The notes under the pieces are model-generated. The model was given only the letters and a program-made list of their open reading frames with translations. It ran no database searches and had not been told where the DNA came from. Made by a program: the position numbers and the translations under genes. A stretch of DNA of 64,000 bases from Microcella pacifica (GTDB lineage Bacteria > Actinomycetota > Actinomycetes > Actinomycetales > Microbacteriaceae): NCBI RefSeq assembly GCF_009371975.2, contig NZ_VIKT02000004.1, positions 1 to 64,000 of the forward strand. Reading direction: 5' to 3'. Below, in pieces: positions 32,315 to 40,430 of this stretch; the first letter of the stretch is position 1, and every line of letters starts with the position of its first letter.

Positions 32315-34026
32315 GCGAGTGCCGCCTTGACGTGCTCGCCGATCCAGTGAGACGTGTTGACCGGCACGGCGTTGCCCGCACCCTTCGTCGTCTCGGACTT
32401 GTTCGCCGCCGACGTGTCGTACTCCTCCCAGAACCGCTGCGCGCGAAGATGCTCCCGCGGGCCGAGCATGCGGAACCGCACGTCCTCGAGCTCGAACGGC
32501 AGCTCGCCCTCGTACATCTCCGTGGGGCGCTTGCGCTGCGGGATCACGAGCGCGTGATTCCCGCCCGTTCCCGTGATCGCGTGCGTCGGCTCCATCACCG
32601 ACGTGTTCAGGTGTCGAGCCTCGCCCTTCTGCGTGTACTGGCGCGACAGGAACGCTCCAGGCGGCACAGCGAGCCCGTGGTGATTCCCGCCCGCGGTGAC
32701 TGCCGCGAGCGCCTCTTCGGACGAGCGCGCGGTGCCGGTGCCATGCATGTCGGCGACGTAGGGCGGCACCACGAGGTTGTGGTGCGCGCCGCCCGCGACG
32801 ACGGTCCCGAGCGAGGTCATGCCCGGATCGGTGCTGCGGCGCTCGCTGCCCTTCTGCTCTCCGTACTGCTGGGAGAGGAACGGCGGGAACGCGAGGCCGT
32901 CGCCGATCTTGGTCGAGCGCGTCGGCAGCGGCCCGCTCTCGAGCATCTGCGCTCGGTGGTCCTGGTCGTGGTTGATCGCCGTGAGGTACGGCGGGACGCT
33001 GAGCGCGTCTCCGGTGCCGCCCGCCTGCCGCGTCATGAGCGGCCCCTCGTCGGCCGCGAACGCACGGTAGTAGGCGCGCGGGTCGAGGTAGCGCGGGTGC
33101 GCCGCGTTCGCGGCATCCCACGTCTGGCCGTGGTGCTGCACGACGGCCGGGCGAGCGAACATGCGAGCGCCGACCTCGACGCGACGCATGGTCGCTGCCG
33201 CGAGCGCCCGCATGCCGAGCGACTCGCGGTCGCCGATGCGCGTTCCGAGGTCGCTCCAGTCGATCACCGCGGCAGCGGGCAGGACGTAGGGCTCGACCAC
33301 GTGCCGCGCGTGCTGGTTCGCCGCGCACACGTAGACGTACTGCCGCCCGTACTTGCCGACCTGGATCGGGAGCGACTTCTTCCAGTCCTGCCGAGACTCC
33401 ACCACCGCGTCGCACTGAGAGCACCACGCCAGCGGGCGGGGCTCAATGCGGGCGATCTTGACGCCCGGTGCGGCGAAGACGATGTAGATGCGGTCGCGCC
33501 ACTGGCCGGCCGGAGCGTTGCCCGGTCCGTAGATGTGCGCCGCGGACACGTTGACGATCTGCCACGTGTACCCCATCGCCTCCCACATCTTGAGCCACGC
33601 CGGGAACAGCGGCCAGGCCGCGACCTCGGGCACGTTCTCGATCATCACGGCCTTGAAGCTGCGAGCCTCGGTGGCGCGGATCGGGTCGAACATCGTCGCC
33701 CTGCTGCGGTCTCCGGCGTCGGTCGGCACGTAGTCCTCGAACAGGTCGAGGTCGGCTGCGCGAGCGCGCCTGCGTCCGCCCGCGGGGCTGTGCCACGTGC
33801 ATTCGGGCGAGGCCCACAGCACGTCGGCGTTCCTCGGTAGGCGGCGCATGTCGTAGCCCGAGAGGTCGCCCTGCACGTGGTCGGCGGTGCGGTGGTTGGC
33901 GCTGTGAACGGCGATCGCCTTGTCCCAGTGGTTGTACGCGGTCGCCAGCTCGTAGCCAGCCTCCACGAGACCGGACGAGCTGCCGCCGAAGCCCGCGAAG
34001 AAGTCGAGGAACCGAGGGCCGTTCAC
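32311..34026 (-). CDS. C5-cytosine DNA methyltransferase
   Basis: The 571-residue protein has motif I (DFFAGFGGSSSG), motif IV with the catalytic cysteine (ASPECTWHS, C76), motif VI (MIENVPEV) and motif VIII (QWRDRIYIVF). Motifs IX-X come at the C terminus (FRMLGPREHLRAQRF, KGAGNAVPVNTSHWIGEHV). A very long variable region of about 330 residues separates VIII and IX. It contains repeated blocks ending in VPPY/VPP and AGGNHH-like turns. The GTG at 34026 overlaps the previous stop (GTGA). It modifies phage or host DNA, probably to evade restriction; its target site is unknown. Confidence 0.88.
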   Translation of the reverse strand: MNGPRFLDFFAGFGGSSSGLVEAGYELATAYNHWDKAIAVHSANHRTADHVQGDLSGYDMRRLPRNADVLWASPECTWHSPAGGRRRARAADLDLFEDYVPTDAGDRSRATMFDPIRATEARSFKAVMIENVPEVAAWPLFPAWLKMWEAMGYTWQIVNVSAAHIYGPGNAPAGQWRDRIYIVFAAPGVKIARIEPRPLAWCSQCDAVVESRQDWKKSLPIQVGKYGRQYVYVCAANQHARHVVEPYVLPAAAVIDWSDLGTRIGDRESLGMRALAAATMRRVEVGARMFARPAVVQHHGQTWDAANAAHPRYLDPRAYYRAFAADEGPLMTRQAGGTGDALSVPPYLTAINHDQDHRAQMLESGPLPTRSTKIGDGLAFPPFLSQQYGEQKGSERRSTDPGMTSLGTVVAGGAHHNLVVPPYVADMHGTGTARSSEEALAAVTAGGNHHGLAVPPGAFLSRQYTQKGEARHLNTSVMEPTHAITGTGGNHALVIPQRKRPTEMYEGELPFELEDVRFRMLGPREHLRAQRFWEEYDTSAANKSETTKGAGNAVPVNTSHWIGEHVKAALA

Positions 34027-34415
34027 GCTGCCACCTCGGGCGGGGTCTGCGGTTCGCTCCACACGCCGCCGTCGTCGTCCAGGTAGACGAGCCCGTAGAG
34101 CACGTGCGCGACGGGCACCTGGCGCGGGTCTTCGTGCGACTCAACCGTGAAGCCGAGTTGCCGCGCCTCCGCGGGCTCGGCGTGCGCCCAGCCGTGACAG
34201 CCGGTCGTGCCGGAGCCACACAGCAGGAGCCCGTTCGATACCTCGTCGCCGCCGCGACGCGACTTGAGCTTCCGGTGGTGGCGCGACGCCCCCTCGGTGA
34301 TCGCGATGCCGCAGCACGCGCAGCACTGCCGCTCGCGCTGGTCGATCTTCTTGTTCCGCTCCTGGAGTGCGCGACCGGTGAGGATCAGCGGCGGGGTCGG
34401 CTTCGGGTGGCTCAC
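34023..34415 (-). CDS. HNH-type endonuclease
   Basis: The 130-residue protein has a CCACCGIAITEGASRHHRKLKSRRGG block and NGLLLCGSGTTGCHGWAHAEP, the zinc-stabilised His-Asn-His layout of small HNH proteins. It is the second nuclease next to the cytosine methyltransferase. The C-terminal 40 residues (VPVAHVLYGLVYLDDDGG) form a short beta region. Confidence 0.8.
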   Translation of the reverse strand: MSHPKPTPPLILTGRALQERNKKIDQRERQCCACCGIAITEGASRHHRKLKSRRGGDEVSNGLLLCGSGTTGCHGWAHAEPAEARQLGFTVESHEDPRQVPVAHVLYGLVYLDDDGGVWSEPQTPPEVAA

Positions 34416-35020
34416 GCTGCGTTCTCCCTCAGAGCGCCGAGCATGTCGGGCTCTTCCTGATCCTCGGCGTCGAACAGGGTCGGGCCGGGCTCAGGGCGCG
34501 GCTTGCGCTTCCGAGCGCGCGGCGCGCGGCGCTGCTTCGCTCGTGGTCGCGGCGGGCGGATCGGCTTCGTGACGACCAGCCAGAGCACTTCGGTCATCGC
34601 GAGGATCAGCCACGGGGCGAGCGCGTTCGTGAGCGCGCCGAGCGCTGCGGGGATCGAGTCGAAGCCGGTCTCGGCGACCGTGTGGAGGAAGTTCGCGCCG
34701 GACGAGAAGATCGTCAGCGCGAGGATGCCGACCAGGAGGCGGCGTGCGCGGATGCCGCGCTTGCGGAGCGCCCCGCGGGCGAGCGTGAGGACGATCAGGG
34801 GAATGTCGATCATCACGGGCGTGAGCCAGAGGAGCCGCTCGTGGAGGAGCTGCTGCTCCGCGACGTAGATGAGCCCGTTCCAGGAGGTCATCACCGCGGC
34901 GAGCAGCGTGAGCACGACTCCGGCGACGATCGCGCGGTGCCAGCCGATGTGATCGGGGTTGACGGTCTCGGCCGCTCCGGTGCGGTGCTTCTTCCTCGTG
35001 GTCTTCGTGACTCGGGTCAT
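34412..35020 (-). CDS. DUF2637-like membrane protein
   Basis: The 202-residue protein has four hydrophobic helices (about 28-48, 62-80, 92-112, 122-145) with the AVMTSWNGLIYVAEQQLLHERLLWLTPVMIDIPLI arrangement of DUF2637 proteins. These are common in actinobacterial plasmids and phages. A basic, then acidic C-terminal tail follows. The role is not known; spread or superinfection functions have been suggested for relatives. Confidence 0.65.
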   Translation of the reverse strand: MTRVTKTTRKKHRTGAAETVNPDHIGWHRAIVAGVVLTLLAAVMTSWNGLIYVAEQQLLHERLLWLTPVMIDIPLIVLTLARGALRKRGIRARRLLVGILALTIFSSGANFLHTVAETGFDSIPAALGALTNALAPWLILAMTEVLWLVVTKPIRPPRPRAKQRRAPRARKRKPRPEPGPTLFDAEDQEEPDMLGALRENAA

Positions 35021-35022
35021 GG

Positions 35023-35475
35023 TCAGTCTCCTTGCCGGTAGGTGCTGAGCACCTGATCGAACGGGATTCGGTCGGTCCACGAGAAGCCGGTCTCGACAGA
35101 CACCGTGGTGCGGTTCACCTTGCGGACGGTGCGCCACCCGGTGCTCGTCTTCACGGCGTCAGCGCCGACGATCTGGTCGCGCGTGAAGGGCACGCGGCCC
35201 TCCTCGGCGCGAGCGGCGTCGAGCTGCTTCGTGATCGCCTCGACGGTGCGCTCGGCCGCGCTGAGGCGGTCGAGGCTGCGGGCGTAGCGGGCGAGGAGCG
35301 CGTCGGCGCTCGCGTCCGCGCTCACGCTCGGCGTGCGGCGGATGCCGGACACCATGCCGGGGTCGCTCGGCGTGCGCGCGGTGACGAGCTTGTCGACTTT
35401 CGCGTGGTAGCTCCGCACGGCGTCCAGGTGCGCCTGCGCGCGCTCGAGACGGACGGCCAGCTTCGCGGCGCTCAT
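35023..35475 (-). CDS. Phage protein with coiled coil and conserved C-terminal domain
   Basis: The 150-residue protein has helical N-terminal heptads (AAKLAVRLERAQAHLDAVRSYH, LSAAERTVEAITKQLDAAR). A conserved C-terminal module follows (FTRDQIVGADAVKTSTGWRT, then VNRTTVSVETGFSWTDRIPF) that recurs in small actinophage early proteins. It is coupled to the next gene by 4 bases. The function is unknown. Confidence 0.6.
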   Translation of the reverse strand: MSAAKLAVRLERAQAHLDAVRSYHAKVDKLVTARTPSDPGMVSGIRRTPSVSADASADALLARYARSLDRLSAAERTVEAITKQLDAARAEEGRVPFTRDQIVGADAVKTSTGWRTVRKVNRTTVSVETGFSWTDRIPFDQVLSTYRQGD

Positions 35476-35924
35476 CGGTGCTCGGGGCGCAGGTTGGCGT
35501 TGATCGATCGCAGCACTTCGATGTCCTGCGCGATCGCCTTCGCGTAGTCGCGGGCGAACTCGTAGAGCAGCCACGCCGTGTCGAGGGCGTCCTGCGCGGC
35601 GATCATTCGCTCGTCGGCGTGGGCGAGCATCCGGCGCTCGGTCATGTTCGCGCGCGGGTACTCCTCGGCAAGGTCGCGGACGACCTTCGCGAGCGTCACC
35701 CGCATCGCGTTCTCGGCCGTGCGCAGCTTCGCGCGGTAGGCGTTCAGGGCGTGCGGTGCTCGGGCGTTCGCGCTGCGCGCGTGGATGAGCGCGCCCATCG
35801 CCTGCATCGGCGTCGGGAACATCTCGAGCAGCTCGTCCTCCGAGAGTGCCGCGAGGTTGAGGGGCACCAACTCCATGCCGATGTCCTCGGTGACCTCGCC
35901 CGTGATCGGGTTCGTCTCGGTCAC
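35472..35924 (-). CDS. Helical early phage protein
   Basis: The 150-residue protein starts TETNPITGEVTEDI and is almost wholly helical (AMGALIHARSANARAPHALNAYRAKLRTAENAMRV). It is placed directly downstream of RecT-group genes. Similar proteins accompany RecT/exonuclease pairs in actinophages, so a helper role in recombination is possible but unproven. Confidence 0.6.
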   Translation of the reverse strand: MTETNPITGEVTEDIGMELVPLNLAALSEDELLEMFPTPMQAMGALIHARSANARAPHALNAYRAKLRTAENAMRVTLAKVVRDLAEEYPRANMTERRMLAHADERMIAAQDALDTAWLLYEFARDYAKAIAQDIEVLRSINANLRPEHR

Positions 35925-36244
35925 GAGACGCCCATCCCGAGGGAGTAGCCCTCACGGACGCCGGAGGCGACCATCTCGGCGACGGTGCGCTGATCGTTCA
36001 ACGAGGTCTGCCACTGGGCCACGATGCGCTCGGCAATGTTGTCCGCATAGTCCTTGACCGGCTGCTGCTCGGGCGCACTCTCGGTGCCGTCGATGTCGCT
36101 CGCGCGGACTCCGGCCGCGAACAGGCGACGGGCGATGCCGCTGAGCGTGGCGTCGCCACCCTCGGGCAGGGTCGCCTTGCTCAGCTCCCGGTAGAGGTCC
36201 ACGAACTCGCCCTCGAACTGCTCGGCGTACTCCGGCTCAGCCAC
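35921..36244 (-). CDS. Small early protein next to RecT
   Basis: The 107-residue protein (AEPEYAEQFEGEFVDLYREL, IARRLFAAGVRASDID, VKDYADNIAERIVAQWQ) is acidic and helical. The start is taken as the GTG at 36244, which overlaps the RecT stop by 8 bases. It is not recognised. Confidence 0.58.
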   Translation of the reverse strand: MAEPEYAEQFEGEFVDLYRELSKATLPEGGDATLSGIARRLFAAGVRASDIDGTESAPEQQPVKDYADNIAERIVAQWQTSLNDQRTVAEMVASGVREGYSLGMGVS

Positions 36245-36998
36245 GAGGGCCACGCGGCTTCTGCTTCTGCGGGCGACGAGCGCCCTTGGGGCGGCGCACC
36301 GTCTCCTCGAGGCGTACCTTCGGCGGCGTCGGGACCGGGCGCGGCGACGCTGCCTGCACGGCCCGCTCCGGCTGCGGTGCCACGATGCCGCCCTGCGCAA
36401 GCTTCGGCGTCGGGGTCGGCGTCGGCATGATCGCAGCCTCGGGGCCGGTCTCGCGCAGCTCGCGGATGCGTCGGCGGATTGCCCGCTCGAGTTCGACGGT
36501 CACTGCGCGCGCTTTTTTCGCCTCGGTGTGGAGCAGGCCGACCGCCGCTGGCGTCTCGGCGGCGGCGAGGTCGGCGAACCAGTCGCGCCCCGTCGAGGCC
36601 GCTTGCGGCGGGTCCACGGTCAGCGTCTCGTCGGGCTCGCGTCGCTCGCCGATCACGTCGCGGAACGCGCGGCGCAGCGCGGCGCGGATCGCGAACGCGC
36701 CGAACAGCGCGATCGGCTTCCGGCCCCACAGAGCGCGCCAGTCGTCGTCGGCGGGGAAGGCTTCGTCCCATCGGACGATTACGACCACGGGGTGATCCAC
36801 GCCCTTGCGGTAGACCGTCGCGCGGCAGAGCGCCGGGTGCGGGTTGTCTTCGGTCGGGAGCCACGCGCTCGTCCACTCGCGGCCGTCGTCGCTGAACTCC
36901 GGCGCGTCCGTGCCGTTCCACTCGCCGGTCCCAATCGCGATGCGCTCGTACTCGGCGAGGGTCTGCTGAACCTCCTCGAGAGTGGTCTCAGTCGTCAT
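36237..36998 (-). CDS. recT: RecT-family single-strand annealing protein
   Basis: The 253-residue protein matches the RecT core: YERIAIGTGEWNGTDAPEFS, RATVYRKGVDHPVVVIVRWDEAF, then ALWGRKPIALFGAFAIRAALRRAF. A disordered basic C terminus follows. It pairs complementary single strands made by the neighbouring exonuclease. The N terminus is short: the stretch that normally precedes the R.I..RTG segment is largely missing, so the start may lie elsewhere or this is a reduced variant. The start overlaps the exonuclease stop (ATGA). Confidence 0.75.
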   Translation of the reverse strand: MTTETTLEEVQQTLAEYERIAIGTGEWNGTDAPEFSDDGREWTSAWLPTEDNPHPALCRATVYRKGVDHPVVVIVRWDEAFPADDDWRALWGRKPIALFGAFAIRAALRRAFRDVIGERREPDETLTVDPPQAASTGRDWFADLAAAETPAAVGLLHTEAKKARAVTVELERAIRRRIRELRETGPEAAIMPTPTPTPKLAQGGIVAPQPERAVQAASPRPVPTPPKVRLEETVRRPKGARRPQKQKPRGPRG

Positions 36999-37963
36999 GC
37001 CTTCTTCTCCTTGGTCGGGGTGATCGCGAGCCGCGTTGAACGGACCGTCTTGTGATAGATCGCCGTCGCCGCCTTCGAGGCGTCCGCAGCCCGCTCGAGC
37101 AGGTCGGCGTGACCTGCGAACGACTCGGGCTCGGCCTCGGCCCAGGCTTCGGCGTCGAGCGCCTCCTTCTCCGAGACGGTGTACACGAGCTGCGCGGCCC
37201 GGCCTGCGAGCTTGAGCCCGTTCTCCTCCGCACCCTCGGTCGCCGCGATGTGCGCCCGGATGCGCTGCTCCGCGGCCTTCTCGTCCGCCGCAGCGTCGTT
37301 CTTCCGCGAGCGGGCGTCGGCGAACAGGGCGAGCGCGTCGTCCAGCTCGGGGTCGAGGTCGTCGGTCTCGGGCGCTCCCGCGTCCCACCACTCGAGGAAC
37401 TTGTCGGCCTCGTTCACGAGCCTCTCGATGCGGCGCTCGTCGCGCTCGATCCACACGTACTGCGGATCGTCCAGCTTCGGCTCGCCGTCCTCGCCCATGA
37501 CCTCCCAGAGGTACAGCCAGCGCGGACGCCCGGTGACGTACATGCCGAACTGGCACTGGTCGTAGTGGTCCTCGGGCGGCTCGCTCTGGTCTGCGCCGAA
37601 GTCGAGGCTCTTGACCTCCGCGCCTGCCGTCGCGCCGATGCCGTCCGGCGTCGCGCCGTGTCGTGAGTTCTCGGCGTGGACGAACAGCCGCGCGTTGGGC
37701 TCCATCGTCGGGTCGAGAAACTGGCTGATGTAGTCGATGAGGAAGGCCTCGCGGTGCTTGCCGCGGCGGGTGCTCGCGGTGCCGAAGAACTTCGACCCGT
37801 TGAGCTTCGAATCCAGGATGCGGAGCCACGTCGAGCGGCCTCCGACCGCGATCGAGTGGACCTCGGAGGCGGTGACGCGGCCCGCACGGGCATCCAGCCA
37901 CTCCTGCTCGGTGGCTTCATCCTCGGTAACGGATACGAGGGGCGGCAGGGTCTCGGTCTTCAT
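36995..37963 (-). CDS. YqaJ/lambda-type exonuclease
   Basis: The 322-residue protein has the YqaJ nuclease layout. WLDARAGRVTASEVHSIAVG is followed by RRGKHREAFLIDYIS and then the metal-binding core SRHGATPDGIGATAGAEVKS (D and E-x-K) and a QCQFGMYVTG helix. It digests one strand from duplex ends to feed RecT. The ATG at 37963 was chosen because the upstream frame lacks protein character. Confidence 0.88.
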   Translation of the reverse strand: MKTETLPPLVSVTEDEATEQEWLDARAGRVTASEVHSIAVGGRSTWLRILDSKLNGSKFFGTASTRRGKHREAFLIDYISQFLDPTMEPNARLFVHAENSRHGATPDGIGATAGAEVKSLDFGADQSEPPEDHYDQCQFGMYVTGRPRWLYLWEVMGEDGEPKLDDPQYVWIERDERRIERLVNEADKFLEWWDAGAPETDDLDPELDDALALFADARSRKNDAAADEKAAEQRIRAHIAATEGAEENGLKLAGRAAQLVYTVSEKEALDAEAWAEAEPESFAGHADLLERAADASKAATAIYHKTVRSTRLAITPTKEKKA

Positions 37964-37965
37964 GG

Positions 37966-38238
37966 TCAGGCGTTCCTCTCGTCGGACGTGTACGGGCACT
38001 TGATGCAGCCGAAGCGGCGCGAGCGGGTCTCGAAGAAACGCTCGGGCCACCCGCAGTGCGGGCAGTCGGCGTCGATCGCGACGCGGAGCCCGTCGCCGCC
38101 GAGGGTCGGGTCGCCGTGTGCCTTGCGCTCGTCCGGCGCGTCGATCGGGCGCTCCGGCTCGCGGGTCGCGACATCGACTGCGCGCATGAAGCCGCTGATA
38201 TCGGGCTCGATGACGACCTCGACCACTCCGCTACGCAT
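37966..38238 (-). CDS. Small zinc-ribbon protein
   Basis: The 90-residue protein ends with CPHCGWPERFFETRSRRFGC and a CIKCPYTS continuation, two CxxC pairs typical of a zinc ribbon. The N-terminal part (VVEVVIEPDISGFMRAVDVA) is a short alpha-beta region. It immediately precedes the exonuclease gene. The role is unknown. Confidence 0.62.
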   Translation of the reverse strand: MRSGVVEVVIEPDISGFMRAVDVATREPERPIDAPDERKAHGDPTLGGDGLRVAIDADCPHCGWPERFFETRSRRFGCIKCPYTSDERNA

Positions 38239-38578
38239 CGTCCGCCTCGCCTTCTCGGCGGAACGTCGTCGCGAGCGGGTCGCCGACGCCGAAGTCGAAG
38301 TCGAGAGTGCCGCCGTCGACGCGCTCGGCGCGCACGCGGCCCATGACCTCGAGCACCGCTTCGATGTCTTCCTGGTCCTGCACAGGCTCGATGAAGATCA
38401 CGCCAGCGGTCGGCGTGTACGTATCGCCGTTGTCGCCGTGATCCACCGTCGTGCGCGCGCAGTCGATCACCGCGACGACGAGATGCCTCGACTCGGGGTG
38501 ACGGACCAGCTCGCCTTGGAGCAGGTCGAGCCCGCTCCGGTCGGCTTCCGGCAGACGGCCGGACAGCTTCACTGCCAT
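38231..38578 (-). CDS. Unknown early phage protein with a beta-alpha fold
   Basis: The 115-residue protein (VKLSGRLPEADRSGLDLLQG, HLVVAVIDCARTTVDHGDNG, AGVIFIEPVQDQEDIEAVLEVM) is a conserved-type actinophage early protein. It overlaps the following gene by 8 bases. No catalytic motif is visible. Confidence 0.62.
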   Translation of the reverse strand: MAVKLSGRLPEADRSGLDLLQGELVRHPESRHLVVAVIDCARTTVDHGDNGDTYTPTAGVIFIEPVQDQEDIEAVLEVMGRVRAERVDGGTLDFDFGVGDPLATTFRREGEADDA

Positions 38579-38581
38579 GTC

Positions 38582-38911
38582 TCAGTCCTCCTTGCTCGCG
38601 AGCGTCCACACGCGCGCGTTCTTCCCGGTCGGCGTCTTCCGGTAGTCGCCCTCGCCGTGCTCGAGCAGACCCTTCTCGGCGAGCTCGGCGCGTGCCGAGC
38701 GGATTCGCTGAGGCGTGTATCGCGACCCGCTGTACTCGCCCCACTCCACAAGCTCGTGATCGGCGAAACCGTCGATCGGTCGCGCGTGGAACATCGAGAG
38801 CACTTCCCCCTGCGATGCCGTGAGCTGTGCGTCCCGGCCGGCGTCGACCGACGTGACGGGATCGACCGTGCGCGATCGCGGGTTCACGCCGTCGAGCACG
38901 AGACTGCTCAT
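38582..38911 (-). CDS. Winged-helix-like early protein
   Basis: The 109-residue protein has LTASQGEVLSMFHARPIDGF, then TPQRIRSARAELAEKGLLEHGEGDYRKT, a layout like a winged helix-turn-helix. It probably binds DNA and may regulate early genes. It overlaps the preceding gene's stop (ATGA). Confidence 0.6.
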   Translation of the reverse strand: MSSLVLDGVNPRSRTVDPVTSVDAGRDAQLTASQGEVLSMFHARPIDGFADHELVEWGEYSGSRYTPQRIRSARAELAEKGLLEHGEGDYRKTPTGKNARVWTLASKED

Positions 38912-39324
38912 GACGCCACCACGCGGACGGTCGAGCCGAGGTCGTACTGCGTCTCGGCGTCGCGGCGGGCGGCGTACCGCTCGGCGCGAGCGATGCGCTT
39001 CTCGTCGCGACTCGCGCGGCGCAGCCGCTCGGTGCGGGCAGCGCTGTTCGTCTCGCGGTGCGCGCGCTCGTCGGCGCGTGCGGCGGCTCGGGTCTCGCGC
39101 AGCGGAGCATCCGGCGCGGTCTCCGCACGGTAGCCCTCGGGGCCGTCCGGTGAGAACCGGCCGACCGCGCGCGTCGCCGTCGAACTCATCGGGAAGCGCG
39201 TGGCGACCGCGATGTCGTCGCCCGAGTACCAGAAGCCGTCCGCGAGCGGCGCGCTCTCCGCCGTCTCAGCGATCAGCGAGACCGGGTACAGCATCGACTC
39301 GAGGCTCATCCTCGCCGTGCCCAT
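38908..39324 (-). CDS. Arg/Ala-rich early protein
   Basis: The 138-residue protein has a short folded N-terminal part (MLYPVSLIAETAESAPLADG, FWYSGDDIAVATRFP) and a highly charged helical C-terminal half (ETRAAARADERAHRETNSAAR). Its ATG overlaps the previous stop by one base. It is not recognised. Confidence 0.55.
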   Translation of the reverse strand: MGTARMSLESMLYPVSLIAETAESAPLADGFWYSGDDIAVATRFPMSSTATRAVGRFSPDGPEGYRAETAPDAPLRETRAAARADERAHRETNSAARTERLRRASRDEKRIARAERYAARRDAETQYDLGSTVRVVAS

Positions 39325-39875
39325 CAGATCGCCCGCCCGAACACTGGGTGCAGTGCTAGCAGGCGACCGCCGCGCGGTCGCACCTCGGTCACGACGTGGC
39401 CGCATCGCTGCTTCCAGATCGTGAGCGCGACCTTCTCTCGGCCGACCGGGCCGTCGCTGGCACTGACGATCATCAGCGTCGCGCCGCGATACCAGCCGAG
39501 CTTGCCCGTGAGCGCGCCGCTGCCCATCTGCCGGGTGAAGACCTCGAACGTCGCCTCTCCCCACGCCGCCTCGGCCAGCGAGACCAGCTCGTGGCTGGGC
39601 AGGTAGCGGGAGATGCGGGTGAAGATGCCTGCCTGCTCCGAGAGCCGCGCCGTCGAGAGGGGCTCGAACAGGTCGTCGTGGCGGCGACCGTCGATGTAGT
39701 CGTCCCAGATTGCGTACGCGGCGTCGAACCGGTCGGCGTCGGTGACCTGAGGCCCGATGCGGTCGAGGGTGTCGAGTCGCAGATCGGCGTACGCCGCGCG
39801 AGCGTCGTACTCGGCTTCGAGCCAGGCCTGCTGACCCTCTCGGATGGTCTCGTGGTTGATGGTGCGAACCGTCAT
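39324..39875 (-). CDS. Unknown early protein
   Basis: The 183-residue protein has an N-terminal helical region (EGQQAWLEAEYDARAAYADL), then ELVSLAEAAWGEATFEVFTR and a C-terminal beta part (GATLMIVSASDGPVGREKVA). It has no recognised motif. It is the first long gene of the leftward early operon after the control region. Confidence 0.6.
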   Translation of the reverse strand: MTVRTINHETIREGQQAWLEAEYDARAAYADLRLDTLDRIGPQVTDADRFDAAYAIWDDYIDGRRHDDLFEPLSTARLSEQAGIFTRISRYLPSHELVSLAEAAWGEATFEVFTRQMGSGALTGKLGWYRGATLMIVSASDGPVGREKVALTIWKQRCGHVVTEVRPRGGRLLALHPVFGRAI

Positions 39876-39962
39876 GATGTGCCCTTCATTGGATGATTCG
39901 GTCTGTGTGAAGTTGTCGTGTCGCCGCTACGCGGCTTGGAGCGCGGCGGTACTCTCGCTCTC

Positions 39963-40223
39963 ATGGCAGGCAGGCGGCGGCGCGTGCGAGACATGAAGTT
40001 CGACGTGACGAGCGACGACCCGATGGACGCCTACGAGCCCGACCTTGAGGTCGCGGTCCCCGAAGGTGTGGAGTTGCGCCTCACCCATGAGGTACTCGGG
40101 ATGCAGAATCGCGCTGCCACCGACGCCGCAGATGCTCCCGAACGTGCGGGAGCGATTCACCGGCTGTGGCTGTGGAAGGCGGTTCTGACTCTCGCAATGC
40201 GAATCGATGAACGCAGGAGCTGA
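39963..40223 (+). CDS. Small acidic protein on the opposite strand of the early operon
   Basis: The 86-residue frame (MKFDVTSDDPMDAYEPDLEV, VPEGVELRLTHEVLGMQNR) has good amino acid composition but a weak ribosome site. A - strand frame over the same bases (39927-40238) starts at an ATGA overlap with the xis-like gene, but its His/Ser/Pro-rich product looks like a shadow. The two cannot easily both be real; this one is preferred on composition. The 360-bp interval otherwise holds no feature. Confidence 0.45.
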   Translation: MAGRRRRVRDMKFDVTSDDPMDAYEPDLEVAVPEGVELRLTHEVLGMQNRAATDAADAPERAGAIHRLWLWKAVLTLAMRIDERRS

Positions 40224-40234
40224 GGCCGCGGCGC

Positions 40235-40423
40235 TCATGACGCCGAACTCGCAGGAGTGAGCAACTTCTTAACGTCCGAGCGGCGAAATCTGTACTGCCC
40301 GCCCGGCGTCACCGCGGAAGGCTTGAGCAGGCCAGCCTTGACCCATCTACGTACCGTGGACGAATCGACGCGGGCGATGGTCGCCACGTCGTGAGTTGTG
40401 ATTGTCACATCTTCTTGGGTCAT
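40235..40423 (-). CDS. MerR/excisionase-like DNA-binding protein, first gene of the early operon
   Basis: The 62-residue protein is one helix-turn-helix with wing: TTHDVATIARVDSSTVRRWVKAG, then GGQYRFRRSDVKKLL. It is divergent from the repressor, the position held by cro or xis in related phages. The ATG at 40423 is 7 bases from a -10 box, so the mRNA is probably leaderless. It could be the Cro-like antirepressor or the excisionase that directs Int to excise. Confidence 0.75.
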   Translation of the reverse strand: MTQEDVTITTHDVATIARVDSSTVRRWVKAGLLKPSAVTPGGQYRFRRSDVKKLLTPASSAS

Positions 40424-40430
40424 GGCCCAG

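Noticed and set aside
31041-34415. Complete restriction-modification system
   Set aside because: The nucleases are small HNH proteins of types common as homing or processing enzymes, and the location inside a phage early operon argues for protection; evidence for restriction is lacking.
39927-40238. 103-codon - strand frame with an ATGA overlap to the xis-like gene
   Set aside because: The junction looks operon-like, but the product is His/Ser/Pro-rich and unlike its neighbours; the + strand frame over the same bases has better composition. Ribosome profiling would settle it.
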